Source: Celoporthe dispersa
Lineage: Eukaryota > Ascomycota > Sordariomycetes > Diaporthales > Cryphonectriaceae
Direction of reading: 5' to 3'
Assembly: GCA_016584495.1 (NCBI GenBank)
Contig: WAID01000005.1
Coordinates: forward strand, 1,054,501-1,118,500
DNA: 64,000 nt
This document shows, piece by piece, positions 12,557 to 23,855 of the stretch. The notes under the pieces are model-generated. The model was not told the origin of the DNA. It ran no database searches and saw only the letters and a list, made by a program, of their open reading frames with translations. The position numbers were made by a program, and so were the translations under genes. The stretch's first letter is position 1. Every line of letters starts with the position of its first letter.

Positions 12557-12803
12557 CAGGCCTCGGCACTACTGGTTGTTATTTGGGGGTCTGATGCCCC
12601 GTTACCCTGGGCAAGACGACGGATGGGACGCCCGAGCAGTCAAGAATTGAGGTGTTTGTCTTGTCGTCGTTGATGAATCCTGTTTTCCCCGCAGTGAAGG
12701 TCGCAGTAGGCATGCATTACCGAAACTATTATCATACATTAACCACCTCCACGTATTTCCGTTGTTGCTTGTCTGCTCTATTACTAAATTGTCTTCGTTC
12801 TGG

Positions 12804-14880
12804 CTACACAATCGTGATCCGCTCCCATTGGACGTCGCCACTTACAGCTTCTCCGTCCATTATGCCGTGGACGTACGAGTGTCCCACGTACGTGTATCGC
12901 CCAGGAACACCTCTCTGGCACTCGCGCAGGATGAAAGGAACGTTTCCACCAGAAAGGATAAAGACCGCGTCGCCCACCTCAATCTCCGCCGGACCAATCC
13001 CTATCCTGCCTCCATACGTGATGAAGAATCGCTTCTTTTTTGTGACAGCCCTGTTGATGAGCCAATAAAACATGGAACCTTCATCACTAGGCCTTGACCT
13101 GTGGAAGACTTCGCGCGTTGTGACTATGTCGAGATTACAGGTGCGCAAGAAGGCCCGATAATAGGTCTCTCCACTGGGATACCTCTCCAAGTCCAATTCT
13201 GGATCCTGCTCGAGCAATCCGCGCCATAGTGCGATTATTGGTCCAAGAAAAAGATCGTCACCCGCGAGTAAGCCGAGCTCTGGTGACGTCGTCTTGATCC
13301 GGTCGGCCTCAAACCCACTGATCTTCAGCTCGTCTTCCTGGCTGAGGCTCATGTCCAGCGCTCTGCCTTTCGAGCAATCATACATGAAGAACTCCGTTTG
13401 GATGTGTCGCCCCTCCGAGATCTGTATATCAGGCTCGACGATCGTGGCCAGGTCGGGCACCCACGATGGCAGGTTGCAGTCCCTATCGCCCTCGTGGAAC
13501 CTCAGCAGCGGGCCAAGGTTGCGCGCCGAAATAATAGAGTAGCGGGTGAATCTCGTGTACACCTCCCTCTTTGACAATGAATAGTCGACCAAGTGCCTTG
13601 CAATCGGCTCAACCATGCCAAGCACTGCAAAAATCATGTCCCTCGCATCGTGGGCGTGCCGGTGTCGACATCGGACGATAGCGTTATTGAGAGGAATAGG
13701 CCAGTGTATTCTCCTCGCAAATGGTAACTCGGTGTTGTAACGATCGAAGACTTCCCAAAATTTCGTCGGTATGTCTTCACAGCATCCGTAGACCGGCCCG
13801 TGCTTACTGAAAACATGATTATTGTCTTGAAAAAACCATTCTATTGATCCACAGATGAACTTCAATTGGGCGGGAAGGACCAGTTCTTGGACAGTCCAGA
13901 TGCGGCGCCACCATTCAAGCTCCATGAGCTTTTCCAGTCCTTCAAACTCCCGCTGTACTATATGTACCCATCCAAGTGGTACGTTATCTTCCGTGATCGT
14001 GAAATGGCCGTCATCACTCATCCTCGTCAGCTTTTGTATCAAAATAAGTGCCTGCTCCGCATCTGACTTTGAGATCGTGTTGGCTCTGCCGGCTGGATCC
14101 CCTTCGGTAGAGGTAGGAGTTGTACTGTGGCTTCTTTGCTCCTGGGCTGCCCGCGCTGTGGCCGCATGTCTGGTCACAGGTACATTGACTGCTTCGCTCT
14201 CAAAGTCACCCAGCCATGCTAGGCACGTTGCAGTGTTTGAGTAGACTTGAGACATCAGTGCGACCTGGTGAGTTTTCTCGTCATCATCGTCCTGGTTGAT
14301 GCAGAGGGCGTCTACCCAAAGCTTTCGCTCCTCTTGTCTCTTTCGTACTGTCGTTATTGCCTTTTCTATCAGTAATCATGGCCCTCCTGGCAGAACTTTT
14401 CATAGGATTCTAGTATCGCTCGCACTTACGCCGCCTAAGGGCTGCCCACAGATTTTGTGTGACCAGCTTCTTCCGTCCGTCAACCATGATCCATTGACAG
14501 CATTCTGGCCTCGAGTCGCCCCACACATATGACAGTGCCTCGTAGTGAGGTTTATCGTCCAGGGAGGCAACAGATAGCGTGATCTGGATGGCATCATTTG
14601 GTCTTCCGGGAGCCAGGCTGAGGATACGGATCTGATTCTTGATGGAGTCCAGCTGCTGATACCCGCTCTGTCCTAGATCAGGTGCCGCAATTGATGCGGA
14701 GATTGATTTGCGAGAACTTTTCGATCCTGGTGACAGTGTCGTCTTTGAACCCTTTTGGTGTCGTTGTCGGCGTCGTTGTCGGGATCGAGTCTTAGCAGCG
14801 GCCTTTTTATTGACACGATCTTTTCGCTGAGTTACAGCGGCCTTTGCTCTTCTACTCGAAGCTCTTGTCTCAGGTGCCAT
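12804..14880 (-). CDS. HET-domain (heterokaryon incompatibility) protein
   Basis: Two exons on the minus strand, 14880-14430 and 14347-12804, with intron 14348-14429 (GTAAGT donor, CAG acceptor); 664 residues. The intron splits the HET domain, and splicing rejoins HYEALSYVWGD (before it) with LWVDALCINQ and THQVALMSQVY (after it); WWRRIWTVQELVL follows. These are the three hallmark HET motifs. HET proteins trigger cell death after fusion of genetically different hyphae and often respond to other non-self cues. The N terminus (residues 1-60) is very basic (RQRRRQRHQK) and could be a nuclear signal or a disordered lead. I chose the ATG at 14880 over the upstream in-frame ATG at 14976 because it gives the plainer N terminus. 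The C-terminal 250 residues lack a recognised effector domain such as NACHT or WD40. Confidence 0.88.
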
Positions 14881-15626
14881 CGTGATTGTGTGCTGATGGA
14901 AGAGGAAAGAGACTGTAGGAACGCTGCTGAAAGCGGGGTTGGTTGCGGTGAATAGCAACTTATAGCCTGCATACATGCAGAGGTACTGATTTCAACACCT
15001 CCAGAAAGCCAGGAGAGCACTGCCTCAGCGGGACGCCGCGTCATGATACAGCTGACCACCACTATCAAGGCTTTTTGTATTAGTGGATTATGCACGTCTA
15101 TCATGGGTGTATGTTGGGGCGGGGACTCCTCATAGCCTTGTGAACCTATGAGGAAAATCCCATCCGTGCATTTCTCTGTCCGAACTCACAATTTGTCTCT
15201 GTCGGTCATTGACAGTGTGCGAGGTTGAGGACGTATTTAAAGTACCATGCCACAAAGATATCCCAGAAAGTATATTTGTTCTTACACTTGTCTTCCGAGC
15301 CTGACTACTGCCTGAGGGTGTCTTGATTCCTCGGCGCTGGCTGTGAAAAGGGCACTGCTGCAGCCTAGTACGTGGCGCAGCTATGCATGTCAAGGACCAG
15401 CCAGAACCACACCCCTCTGAGGCGCCTGCATGGGTCCTGCTTCGATAGAAAACCCATTGCGATTGGTCAGGTAAGTACGAGCCTTCTGAAAATACCTAAG
15501 CATTTACTTAGACTCTACCGTTATGTTAAATACAGTGTCCATGGTTCAAGTATGCTGATGAAAGTCTTGCATCTACCCCCTCCTATATTTAAGCTACTCA
15601 GTATACACAGACATGCAAGCCAGCCT
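14881..15626. other. Intergenic region, HET gene promoter and GH3 3' end
   Basis: About 750 bases with no supported gene. It contains the upstream region of the HET gene and the 3' flank of the GH3 gene. The forward open frame 15372-15896 overlaps the GH3 C terminus antisense and is a shadow. Confidence 0.6.
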
Positions 15627-18287
15627 CTATGCTACAGTATAGAGCCCTTCCCACCTGATATCGCGGCTGCTAGAACCTACAAAGAGCTTATACCGCCCAT
15701 CCTGAACCAACCAGGCCTGAGATGCCACATCCCAGATGCTCAGATCTCTTCTGGTCAGCTCAAAGACAACCTCGGCCTCCTCACCCGGGGCAAGATAGAC
15801 CTTCTCAAACCCCCCGAAGCTGTTTCTCCGGCGCGGTGGGGATTCCCACATAGAGCTGAGCGATTTCGTCGGCAGCGTATTCTCCGGTATTTGTGATTTT
15901 GATCGAGACCGAGGTGATGATATCCCAGAGCGAACCCTCTCCGACGGTCTTCTGCAACAAGTCGCCAGACAGATCAGTCGTGTGGGCAGAGGGGCCCTCA
16001 TATGCAAAAGTGGTGTAGCTCAGCCCGAAGCCGAACTCGAAACGCGGTTCGGTTTTCTCGGCATCGAAGTGGCGGTAGTCGATGTAGACACCCTCGGTAT
16101 AGTTGCACTGGGGAAAGTGATCGTCCTGCGACGCGGGCAGACACGGCTTGTATAAATTGCCATAGTCACTTTCATTCTTTGCCAGTGTGTACGGCAGCTT
16201 GCCGGAGGGCGAGACCTCCCCGTACATGATCTTGACCAGTGCCTCGCCGAGCTCCTGACCTGGGAGGTGGGCTATAATCGCAGCTGTGACGTTTGGGTGC
16301 TGGATCCACTGGTCGACGAGGCGGATGCCGGCGGTGTGGACGATAGCGATGGTGTTGGCGCACTTTGAAGCGACGTTGAGGACCAGGCCGTCGCTGAAGT
16401 CATCGTGCAGGCCATCTCGATCCCAGCCTTCGGTGGCCATCGCGTTGATGAAGACGAGGCAGGCGTCGGACATGGGATTGACCATGGGGTCTCCAGAGCG
16501 GAAGTCCCAGTTCAGATACGTGCCGTCCTTCTTCGCACGCTGGGTCAATGCACTAAAAGGCTGTGAGGGATGTCAGCATCTGGGAACAGGGCCGAGTGAG
16601 AAGTGGAGAGAAAACAGTACCGCATCAATATATGCAGGGCCATTGGAGCCGCTGCGGCCGCCGGCGAAGAGGACGCCTTCTGCAGCCCGCTGGGAGAAGT
16701 GCGCTTCGTAGCCAAGTTCAGCCCAAGCCATTTCTGGCTGTGCTTCGTACCCGAGCTGAAACAGGTCATCAATGTTCTTGCTCGGTGGTGGTTGAGCATC
16801 GTACCCGAAGATGGAAAGCATCATAGGCCTTCCCAGGGGCAGGGCGTCGTCGACATTTTTGACGAGGACGTGACCGGCGAGGGCGCCTTCAAGCAGGACC
16901 GTTTCAGCCTCGGGACTCCGGGCATCTATCAGCGCGTGCGGCAGGCTGAGATTCTGGATGCCAACCCCTGGCTTGGGAAAGTCGGTGCTGTCTTGACCAA
17001 GGAGATACCACGCTGCAATAATCCTGCTCGGTCATAATTTATCAGCGTGCGTGCCTTGCCAAATCCAGAGAGAAGGAGCACGGCGCACCGTGTCGCCATG
17101 TCAGTTACCCTGGCCTCTGGAAGCGAACCGTTCTTGACGGCTTGGACGAGGCTGCCGCCCCAGAAGCCTTCCTCCGGCATCACCATGTCCATACCAGCCT
17201 GGGCGCTCGCCACACCACTATGCTGGGCATGCCAGTCAGACACGACGAAGCCCTCAAATTCGAGGTCTGTCTTCAGGATGCCGTTGAGCAGCTTGCTATT
17301 CTGACAGCCGTAGGAGTTGTTGACCCGGTTGTAAGAACACATCAGGCTAGCTGCGCCGGCCCTGACACCGTCGACAAAGGGCCACAGGTACAGCTCATGC
17401 AGCGTTCTGTCGTCGATGTTGGATGAGGCAGCCTCTGTGCCGTTGTAAGGTCTCCGCCAGGTCTCCTGCTCGTTTGCAACAAGGTGCTGTGTGGATACAG
17501 CTTGAATTAGCCAATGCAGAGCGTAAAGGTATCTGTCTGAGGATGCCTGGGCTCTTGCTCACCTTGAGATTGGCAATAACACCGGCGTCCTGAATACCCT
17601 TGATGGTCTCCGCGGTCAAGACGCCAGACAGATAGGGATCTACCGCGAAGCCCTCCCAGTTGCGTCCACCGACTGCTGTCCTACCCAGTGGTCCTGCCAC
17701 CGGACCCAGCGCAACATTTGCTAAGCAGACCGTCAGTCAGCTCTCTGGCCCTCCAGAGAAGGAGTTCTGCCGTAGCCCACAGGTGGTCTCAGGACTCACC
17801 TCCCTTGATGCGGAACTCATTACCCATCTCCAGGCCTCTTCGGTACGTGAGATTCTTATCCCAGCTAGCTCCGACATGAATGCCACTGGGATAGGAGTTT
17901 GTCAGGTCCACGCCCCGTACCCCGTTGCCGGCATCTTGAAGGCACATTCCCGGCCACCCCAGCCGCGGCACACTTCCCGTGTTGCCATGGCAAGCGTTTT
18001 CCGGGCTGCTGAAGCCGCCTGTGATGTTGACCTTCTCTTCCAGGGTCATCTGGTTCACTAGTTTTCGTGCAGCGGTGTAGGCTGGAGCCCAGACGCCGCT
18101 GCCCTTGCCATGAGCTGTGTTTGGGTGCGAGGAATGGGTCAGCTGGGCCGTTCTGTCTGCTTGCCGGAGGAGAGGGCTTACGAGATGGATAGACCGGTGG
18201 TGACTGTCCATAGAAGTCCTCGTCAGAGAGCGCGTCGACATTGGGCAGCGCCAGGGCCCACAGCACTGCGGCGGTCGAGAGCTTCAT
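15627..18287 (-). CDS. Secreted GH3 beta-glucosidase, one frame break
   Basis: Family 3 glycoside hydrolase that releases glucose from cello-oligosaccharides or aryl-glucosides outside the cell. Six exons fit exactly in phase: 18287-18182, 18114-17800, 17720-17563, 17486-17089, 17023-16621 and 16560-15627. The N terminus is a signal peptide ([19 protein letters not shown]). The first domain shows MTLEEKVNI and [13 protein letters not shown]. The catalytic nucleophile is the Asp of FVVSDW, codon 17235-17237. The second domain has [10 protein letters not shown] fibronectin-III-like end follows with EKQLRGFEKVYL. Near the end the G run (C run 15810-15815 on the plus strand) has six bases where five keep the frame. 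As read, the protein would lose its last 60 or so residues. The corrected length is about 770 residues, normal for this subgroup. A TATA box lies 130 bases upstream. Confidence 0.92.
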
Positions 18288-18842
18288 CTTGCAGCTCTCC
18301 TGGTAGTCTTCGTAGATGTCTGCCAGGTGAGACACTCTCGAGTGGACTTTTCCTTTTTTTCTTACTTTTCTTAGGGTGGCGTCTTCACACAACTCGAGCT
18401 TTGCGCTGGCCCTGGCCTTTATAGCATTGTGTAAGGGTGTTGTTGACTGCCAACGCACTACTTGAAACACGGAGCTCCCGAAAGGCGGTGACCGTGACAC
18501 CAGTCGTTCAGCGATTGGACGGAGCCGGCCTGCCCTGAAGAATCTTATCAAATAACGGCGACGGCCTCATACCCAAACCCCTCTCTTACGCTGCGTATCA
18601 ACTGGCTTGACTGTCCTGCCAGGTTCTCTGGTAGGTCCCCTGGCAAGCCGTCCTCCCGCTGGCCCTTACAGTAGGATCCAGCTCCCCTATCGATAAGAGC
18701 CCCTCCCTGCGCAACCTCAGCTGTGGGAAGGCCAGGGCCTCTTTCTTTCCTCTCTTCCCTTTTTCAGGTCTTCAAGGCGATACCCATCTGCTCTGCCCTA
18801 CAGCCAGCCATATGAGACATCCCGTGTGCCATTCTTTTGAGT
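18288..18842. promoter_or_regulatory. Divergent promoter region, GH3 gene and F-box-like gene
   Basis: 555 bases between two genes transcribed away from each other. A TATA element for the GH3 gene is at 18417-18424 (TATAAAG on the minus strand). The F-box side has a C/T-rich tract (18740-18770), typical of fungal core promoters, but no clear TATA. Confidence 0.5.
18417..18424 (-). promoter_or_regulatory. TATA box of the GH3 gene
   Basis: CTATAAAG on the minus strand, 130 bases before the GH3 start codon; spacing is usual for a regulated fungal secreted-enzyme gene. Confidence 0.45.
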
Positions 18843-20704
18843 ATGGCAAACGATACCGCAGATGCGCTGCGGTCGCCCAGGTCGGCGCGCTCTCCCGGCT
18901 CCCGCCATGGCCAACACCAGAGTAAGATCACCAACTTCTTTGCCCTTCCTGACCCATCAGAGCCTCTTCGCGCTTCCCGCGTATCCTTCCTGGACCTGCC
19001 AAGGCATATTCGTGAGAGGATCTATGACGAGGCTAATGTGGGCGGTGACAAATTCATCGACCTTAACTTCTGGAAGCTCAAGAACGAACACTGGCAGGAC
19101 CATGACGATCAGCAACGGGCCGCTATACCTGCAGTCGTGAGCGATGACCATTATCATGATGGCCAGCGCTCACACTTCTCTGAAGGTCCCTTTCCCTCGG
19201 CACTCCTGCGGGCGGGCTCCCACCTCGTCCATAACGAGGTCCAGGCCAGGCTGTATGCCCAGAATGCCTTTGCCGTGAGCTTGTTGGGACCCCGAGGCCT
19301 GCACCCGCTCGAGATGCTGAGCGACGCGGCGCTCAAGGAGCTGAGGGTGCTTATCATCGCCCTGAGCCCCTGCAGATGTCTCACCCCTCACTGCTGCAAG
19401 ATGAACTGGTCCTACGGCGAGTGCGTCTTCTGGCCTAGGCCGCGACGTGAATTTTTCTGGGCTGCCCTTCGAACCCTCTCCGAGACCCGCCAACACAGCA
19501 GGCCACTCGGCTGCGTCAGCCGGACCGACAAGTCTATCTTGAGCCAATGGCGCCGAGTATGTGCCCGCCTGGCAGCAAATACCCGGCCGTACCAGCTCAA
19601 GCTATATCTGGTGGCTGAGGTGGCCGATCACCAGACCCTGGATGCCGTCGTCGGCCCACTGCGAAGCATGCCCGTGCTTGCAGAGACAGCCATCAACCTT
19701 GGCCATCACCTAGAGGGCCTTGAGGCTCTCGGTCCCAAGGCAAAAGCCCTGGCACGCGATACCGCTCTCGCCCTGATGGACAGGTCGCAGAAGCAGCCGT
19801 TCCGCCTCCTAGACCTGCCGCTCGAGCTACAGATCCAGATCCTCGAATACACTAACCTAGTGGGCAGCGGCATTGTAGAGTGGGACCCATCCGAGCGGTT
19901 TCGCACCATGAGGGGGAACTGCGGAACCAAGGACGAAGCATCTTCCCGCGACTGGACGCCGTTCTGCTCTCTAGAGCAGCCCGCCGCCTTCAGCCCCCGA
20001 TGCGAGTGCCGCGCGTCGCCGTTGGAGTATTTCCTGGTCAGCAAGTCCTTTGCGGTGGCCGCCCGGTCCGTCTTCTACGCGCGCAACGAGTTCCGGCTCC
20101 TCCCCAGCCACCAGGGGAACACGGGCATGATCGCCGGGTTCGACGCCCAAGAGGACGACGGCTACTACCAGCTGACCCTGCCGTCGTTCCTCCGCCGCAT
20201 GCCGCCCCAGCACGTCGCGAGCCTTCTTCATCTCACCCTCGTCTTCCCTCCCCTGGCACCCGACTACCTCCTGCCGGGCCAGCGCGGCTGGGGGAGTGGG
20301 TCCGCGCCGTCGAGCGCCTGGCCGCGAGCCTGGAGGCGAACCCGCCGCGCCTGAAGCTCGAGGTCCACCTCAGCGACCAGGAGCCGCTGCCCTACGAGCT
20401 TCCCGCGGCGCCGCCGGACACGCTGCTGCACCAGTCCATGTGGGCGCGCAGGCAACGGGACGAGAAGCTGGAGGCGGCCATGCTGGACGCGTACCGGCGC
20501 ATCCTCAAGCCCCTGCAGAAGCTGGGACCCAGGCTCCGTGCCCTGCTCGTATATGTGGCGTGGCCGCTGTGCGGGACAGCGCAGGGGCAGCGCAAGGCGG
20601 ACGAGGGAATGCTGGAGAGGATGATCATGGGCGAAGGGTATGATTCTGCAAAATGGGGAAAGCGTGAGAGGAGCCCATATAGCCAAGTGCCGCACTTTTA
20701 TTAG
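18843..20704 (+). CDS. F-box-like fungal protein, one frame break
   Basis: About 620 residues when read in the conserved frame, no intron. Two leucine-rich F-box-like openings are seen: FLDLPRHIRERIYDEAN near residue 48 and LLDLPLELQIQILEYT near residue 326. Both resemble the substrate-receptor motif that binds Skp1 in SCF ubiquitin ligases. The rest looks like the long helical or beta-rich region found in many uncharacterised fungal F-box relatives. The first ATG in frame is 18843. The frame as read stops at 20354 in an Arg/Ala-rich nonsense tail. From about 20295 the next frame carries a sensible helical end (EWVRAVERLAASLE ... AWPLCG) to 20704. The switch point is the G run 20290-20294, which has five bases where six (or three) would keep the frame. 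Substrates are unknown. Confidence 0.65.
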
Positions 20705-21172
20705 GAGTGGGCGCTGCGGTGATCAACCTGGTAAGAGTGGTAAACTTATTATGGACCACCGGTAGACATACATGCTGCAAAGGCTCGAGGGTGTGCGCCC
20801 GTTTCACTGCCATTAAGACTTCCTGTAGGCCATTATAAATACTCAAGTACCTATCTAGAATGATGGATTCTTCAAGGATAATGAAAAGTAGCAGGCCTAG
20901 GGCAATAAATTCATAAGTCATGGCCAGAGAAACAGGGCATGTAGTAATTACCGACGAAGCAAGCTACCTGCAGAAGAATATTCGGCCGCGACAGACTGAT
21001 GATTGACATCACGAATCTGTCATGAAGTTAGCACGAATCGACGCGACGAATGGCCTATCACTATGGATACAACTTAGATGTTGGTGAATCTATATTATTT
21101 CATTCAAATGTATAAGTCCCGGTGCGAAGATTCTAAAGTTGTTACTTGAATCATGGCTCCAGACTCGTTTTT
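20705..21172. other. Convergent intergenic region
   Basis: 468 AT-richer bases between the 3' ends of two converging genes. Expected to hold both terminators; I see no gene. Confidence 0.6.
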
Positions 21173-22065
21173 TCAAGTTTTAAAGCCAAGAAACTTGAGT
21201 AGCCCTCCTTCCGACCGGCCCTTGATATTAGGTACAGGCTTCATCCCCACCGGAATATATGCCCCCATGACCCTCTCGACGTACTCTCGCGGCAGCCCGG
21301 CCTCTTTCGTCCACTTCTCCAGCTCCTTCACCACCCATTCTCCCTGCAGCTGTCTCTTGGCGGCCCTCGGCTCCTCCCTCATGACCAGGAGCTTCTCCGG
21401 ATCGATATGAACGACCGCCTTCACGGGCCGACTAGGCGTCCTGAAGAGCACCACGGAGCCGTCCTTCTGGTACCTGTGCCCAATCTCGCCGCCGGGCACA
21501 TGGAGATAGATGCGGACCTGCTTGAGAACCTTGAGGTTCGGGTGAAACGGCACAGCGGTCGCCCAGTCTTTTGCAGTCGCGTACGATAGGTCTTTCACGT
21601 CTGGTACCCTCCTCTTGGAGAACGGAAACCGCCCGTAGGTTGGCTGGTCCGGACTGGCGCGTTGATAGAGCAGCCCCAGCACCCCCTCCTCGGAGTCAGC
21701 GCCCCCAGCAGTATTCCTCCGGCCAGGAACGGGGGCACAGGAACAATATCAGGGAGCCCACGCTCGCCGGCTGTGAACTGCCACCCAGGGAGCCAGCCGA
21801 ACCCGACGCAGACCATGTTTCCGGGGCCAGCGTCGTCCTCCAGGTTCGGCCTGCGCCCGAGCCTGACAGCTCCGTAGTCGAAATAGAAGAGGTCAGCCTC
21901 GTGAGCAATGAGCTTGGGCTTGACTTGGAGCATGCCATCTGGGTACCCGGATCCATCGAAGCTGTAGACCTCGGATAGGTTGCGTTCCTGGCGGTGAATC
22001 TTCTCGGGCACCTTGGTCATGTACGCCTCTGGGAACAGCGTCCCTTTCTCCCAGGGTAGGGCCAT
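21173..22065 (-). CDS. Gamma-glutamylcyclotransferase-like (AIG2/GGCT fold) protein, one frame break
   Basis: About 297 residues when joined. The N-terminal half has an FYFDYGAVRLGRRP segment matching the family's substrate-loop position (YxxYGSNL in typical members). It is followed by GFGWLPGWQFT and a GVLGLLYQ strand, the typical order in gamma-glutamylcyclotransferase-like proteins. The C-terminal half has YLHVPGGEIG and an ending like other fungal members (LPREYVERVMGAYIP). The substrate loop is atypical, so the enzyme activity is uncertain. The family cleaves gamma-glutamyl peptides or amines. The N-terminal frame (from ATG 22065) and C-terminal frame (stop at 21173) meet at a five-base C run, 21702-21706, where six (or three) would keep one frame. 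No GT...AG intron can bridge it. Confidence 0.55.
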
Positions 22066-23855
22066 AGCTTCTGAAGCTCCTGGGTATATCTTAAGATTAT
22101 CAGGATGTTGGGAAGACTAGGCCTCTCGTGTCTGAACTCTTCCCAAATCTTCGATACTGGCGACGGCCCACGCGACTCTGCAACAGAGAGACGGCCTCAG
22201 GATGACGAGGGGCTGTGGTGAAGATGATGGCTTTGTCAAGTATCAACCCTCCAGATCCTTCAAGCACTAATTGCGAACGGGCTATGCTTCAACGGGCTCG
22301 CACCGAAGCTAGAGGACGTCGGCCAGGAATGAATGACGGATCTGGCCTGCCCTTCTTTGTTCGCGGGCTCGTGCAATCCTACAGGCGGTTCGGCAGAGAT
22401 GCCTCCCTTGATAAACCTTGTCCGGGCCATTTTATAAGTTTGCAGTGATCATCCCTTGATCTACTTAGTCGTGAGCCTGCAATCATACAGACGGGAAACA
22501 CAGAGGGCTCACGCGATATAGCATCGTCGGGACGCGTCAGAAAGGCTATTTGGGCGGTCTATATACGTAAGAGGTGGGCCGTAGAAATAGGCGAGATGAG
22601 TCCTTGTACGCCATCGACGATTCGATGGCCACATATTAGCGGTCGGCCGACGTTGCTAGCATTACTTGGTCCTTTGCAGCCCGCAAATCGAAGGGGTCTG
22701 CCTCAACCGGTGCAGTTTTGCCCGCGGAGGTGTTCGTGCAGTTCATCGAACTATGTTGTAATCATAAGCTCAAACAAAGTCAATAGTAGTAATATACCGA
22801 TTGCATGCCGTGGCTTGTATAAGTAGAACGAGTGAGAATCGGCTCGGATGCCGTAAAGCCGATGGCGGTGGAGCACTTCCCGGCGAGGCCAAATCTCAAC
22901 CCGCGGCGAGATCTTCACAGCCGAGGCAGGCACTCGCATACTGTGTACCATAGTAATGCTCCCCTTTATTGCGATCAGAGGTGACTCGGGAGGAGTAGAT
23001 CCAGGGCATGTATGCAGGACACATCGAGATGGCTGACTTATGCATGCATCGGTCCGTCCACAGAGGGTGCAAGAGAGGCAAGGCAGCTGGTGAGTAAATG
23101 CTGCGAGAATTGTAGCTGGATTTCATGTGCAAATACAAGAGACCCACGATCGAGTGGTGTAAGAGTCAAAAATCTATTGTTGTAAGGGCAAAAGAACATA
23201 TTCGAGTGGTTTGTCCCTCGAGCCGGATTTGAACCGGCGACCTGTGGATAGCAGCTCTGAGCAATCAGAGGCTGGAAATTCATATACAATTACAGTCCAT
23301 CGCTCTGCCACTGTTGAGTGGGTTAGTATGGAGTTCCGGATTTGTGGGTTTGTTGTGGGGGGTCGGCTGTACTGACACTGAGCTATCAAGGGATTGGTTT
23401 TGTTGCTTGCCGGGGTAAATCCGGTTTATTATAATACCAACTGATAGGTGGCCAGCAGACCAATGAGACATGGAGTCATTCGTCTCCTCTCTCGCACCTA
23501 TGTAAAAAAGTATTCTAGAGGAAAAGAGAGAGGGACAAAAAAAAAAAAGAAGAAAAGCACCTTAGGCTATTCACGTTGGAGAATAATTGAGTCTTGGCTT
23601 TCCTGTTATGCATCTGACAGAATTCGCCCGGAATATTGGTTTATCCCGCTGCTTACTTAGATGCCGTTATTCACGTATACCCCAGTGGCTGCCCCTCACA
23701 GCGGTGGACGCCCAGGCGGAGCGGCTCATATAAACGGCTTGTGCTTCCACGGATACCAGGCGGCCCTCCAGCTGTACTCCATACACCTTGGTCATATCAC
23801 CTTGCGTGTCCTTCTCAGACTCCTACAGTGGAAGAAGAATAGAAAGAAGACGACT
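22066..23855. other. Intergenic region with a damaged tRNA-Tyr
   Basis: 1.8 kb without a protein gene. It contains the upstream flank of the GGCT-like gene, a tRNA-Tyr-like element at 23214-23322 and the promoter of the carboxylesterase. Short frames here are not convincing. Confidence 0.6.
23214..23322 (-). tRNA. tRNA-Tyr(GTA), intron-containing, 5' acceptor damaged
   Basis: On the minus strand the sequence has an almost complete tRNA-Tyr. It shows a D arm ending GCAGAGC, the 5' anticodon arm GATGGACTGTAA and an intron of about 40 bases directly after the anticodon loop A. The 3' half follows with ATCC, a perfect T arm (GCCGG TTCAAAT CCGGC) and the acceptor strand TCGAGGGA. Nuclear fungal tRNA-Tyr genes typically carry an intron at this site. 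The 5' acceptor strand should read about CCCTCGA, but only CCC is present before the D arm, so four or more bases are missing. Either it is a pseudogene or the assembly has a deletion here. Confidence 0.6.
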
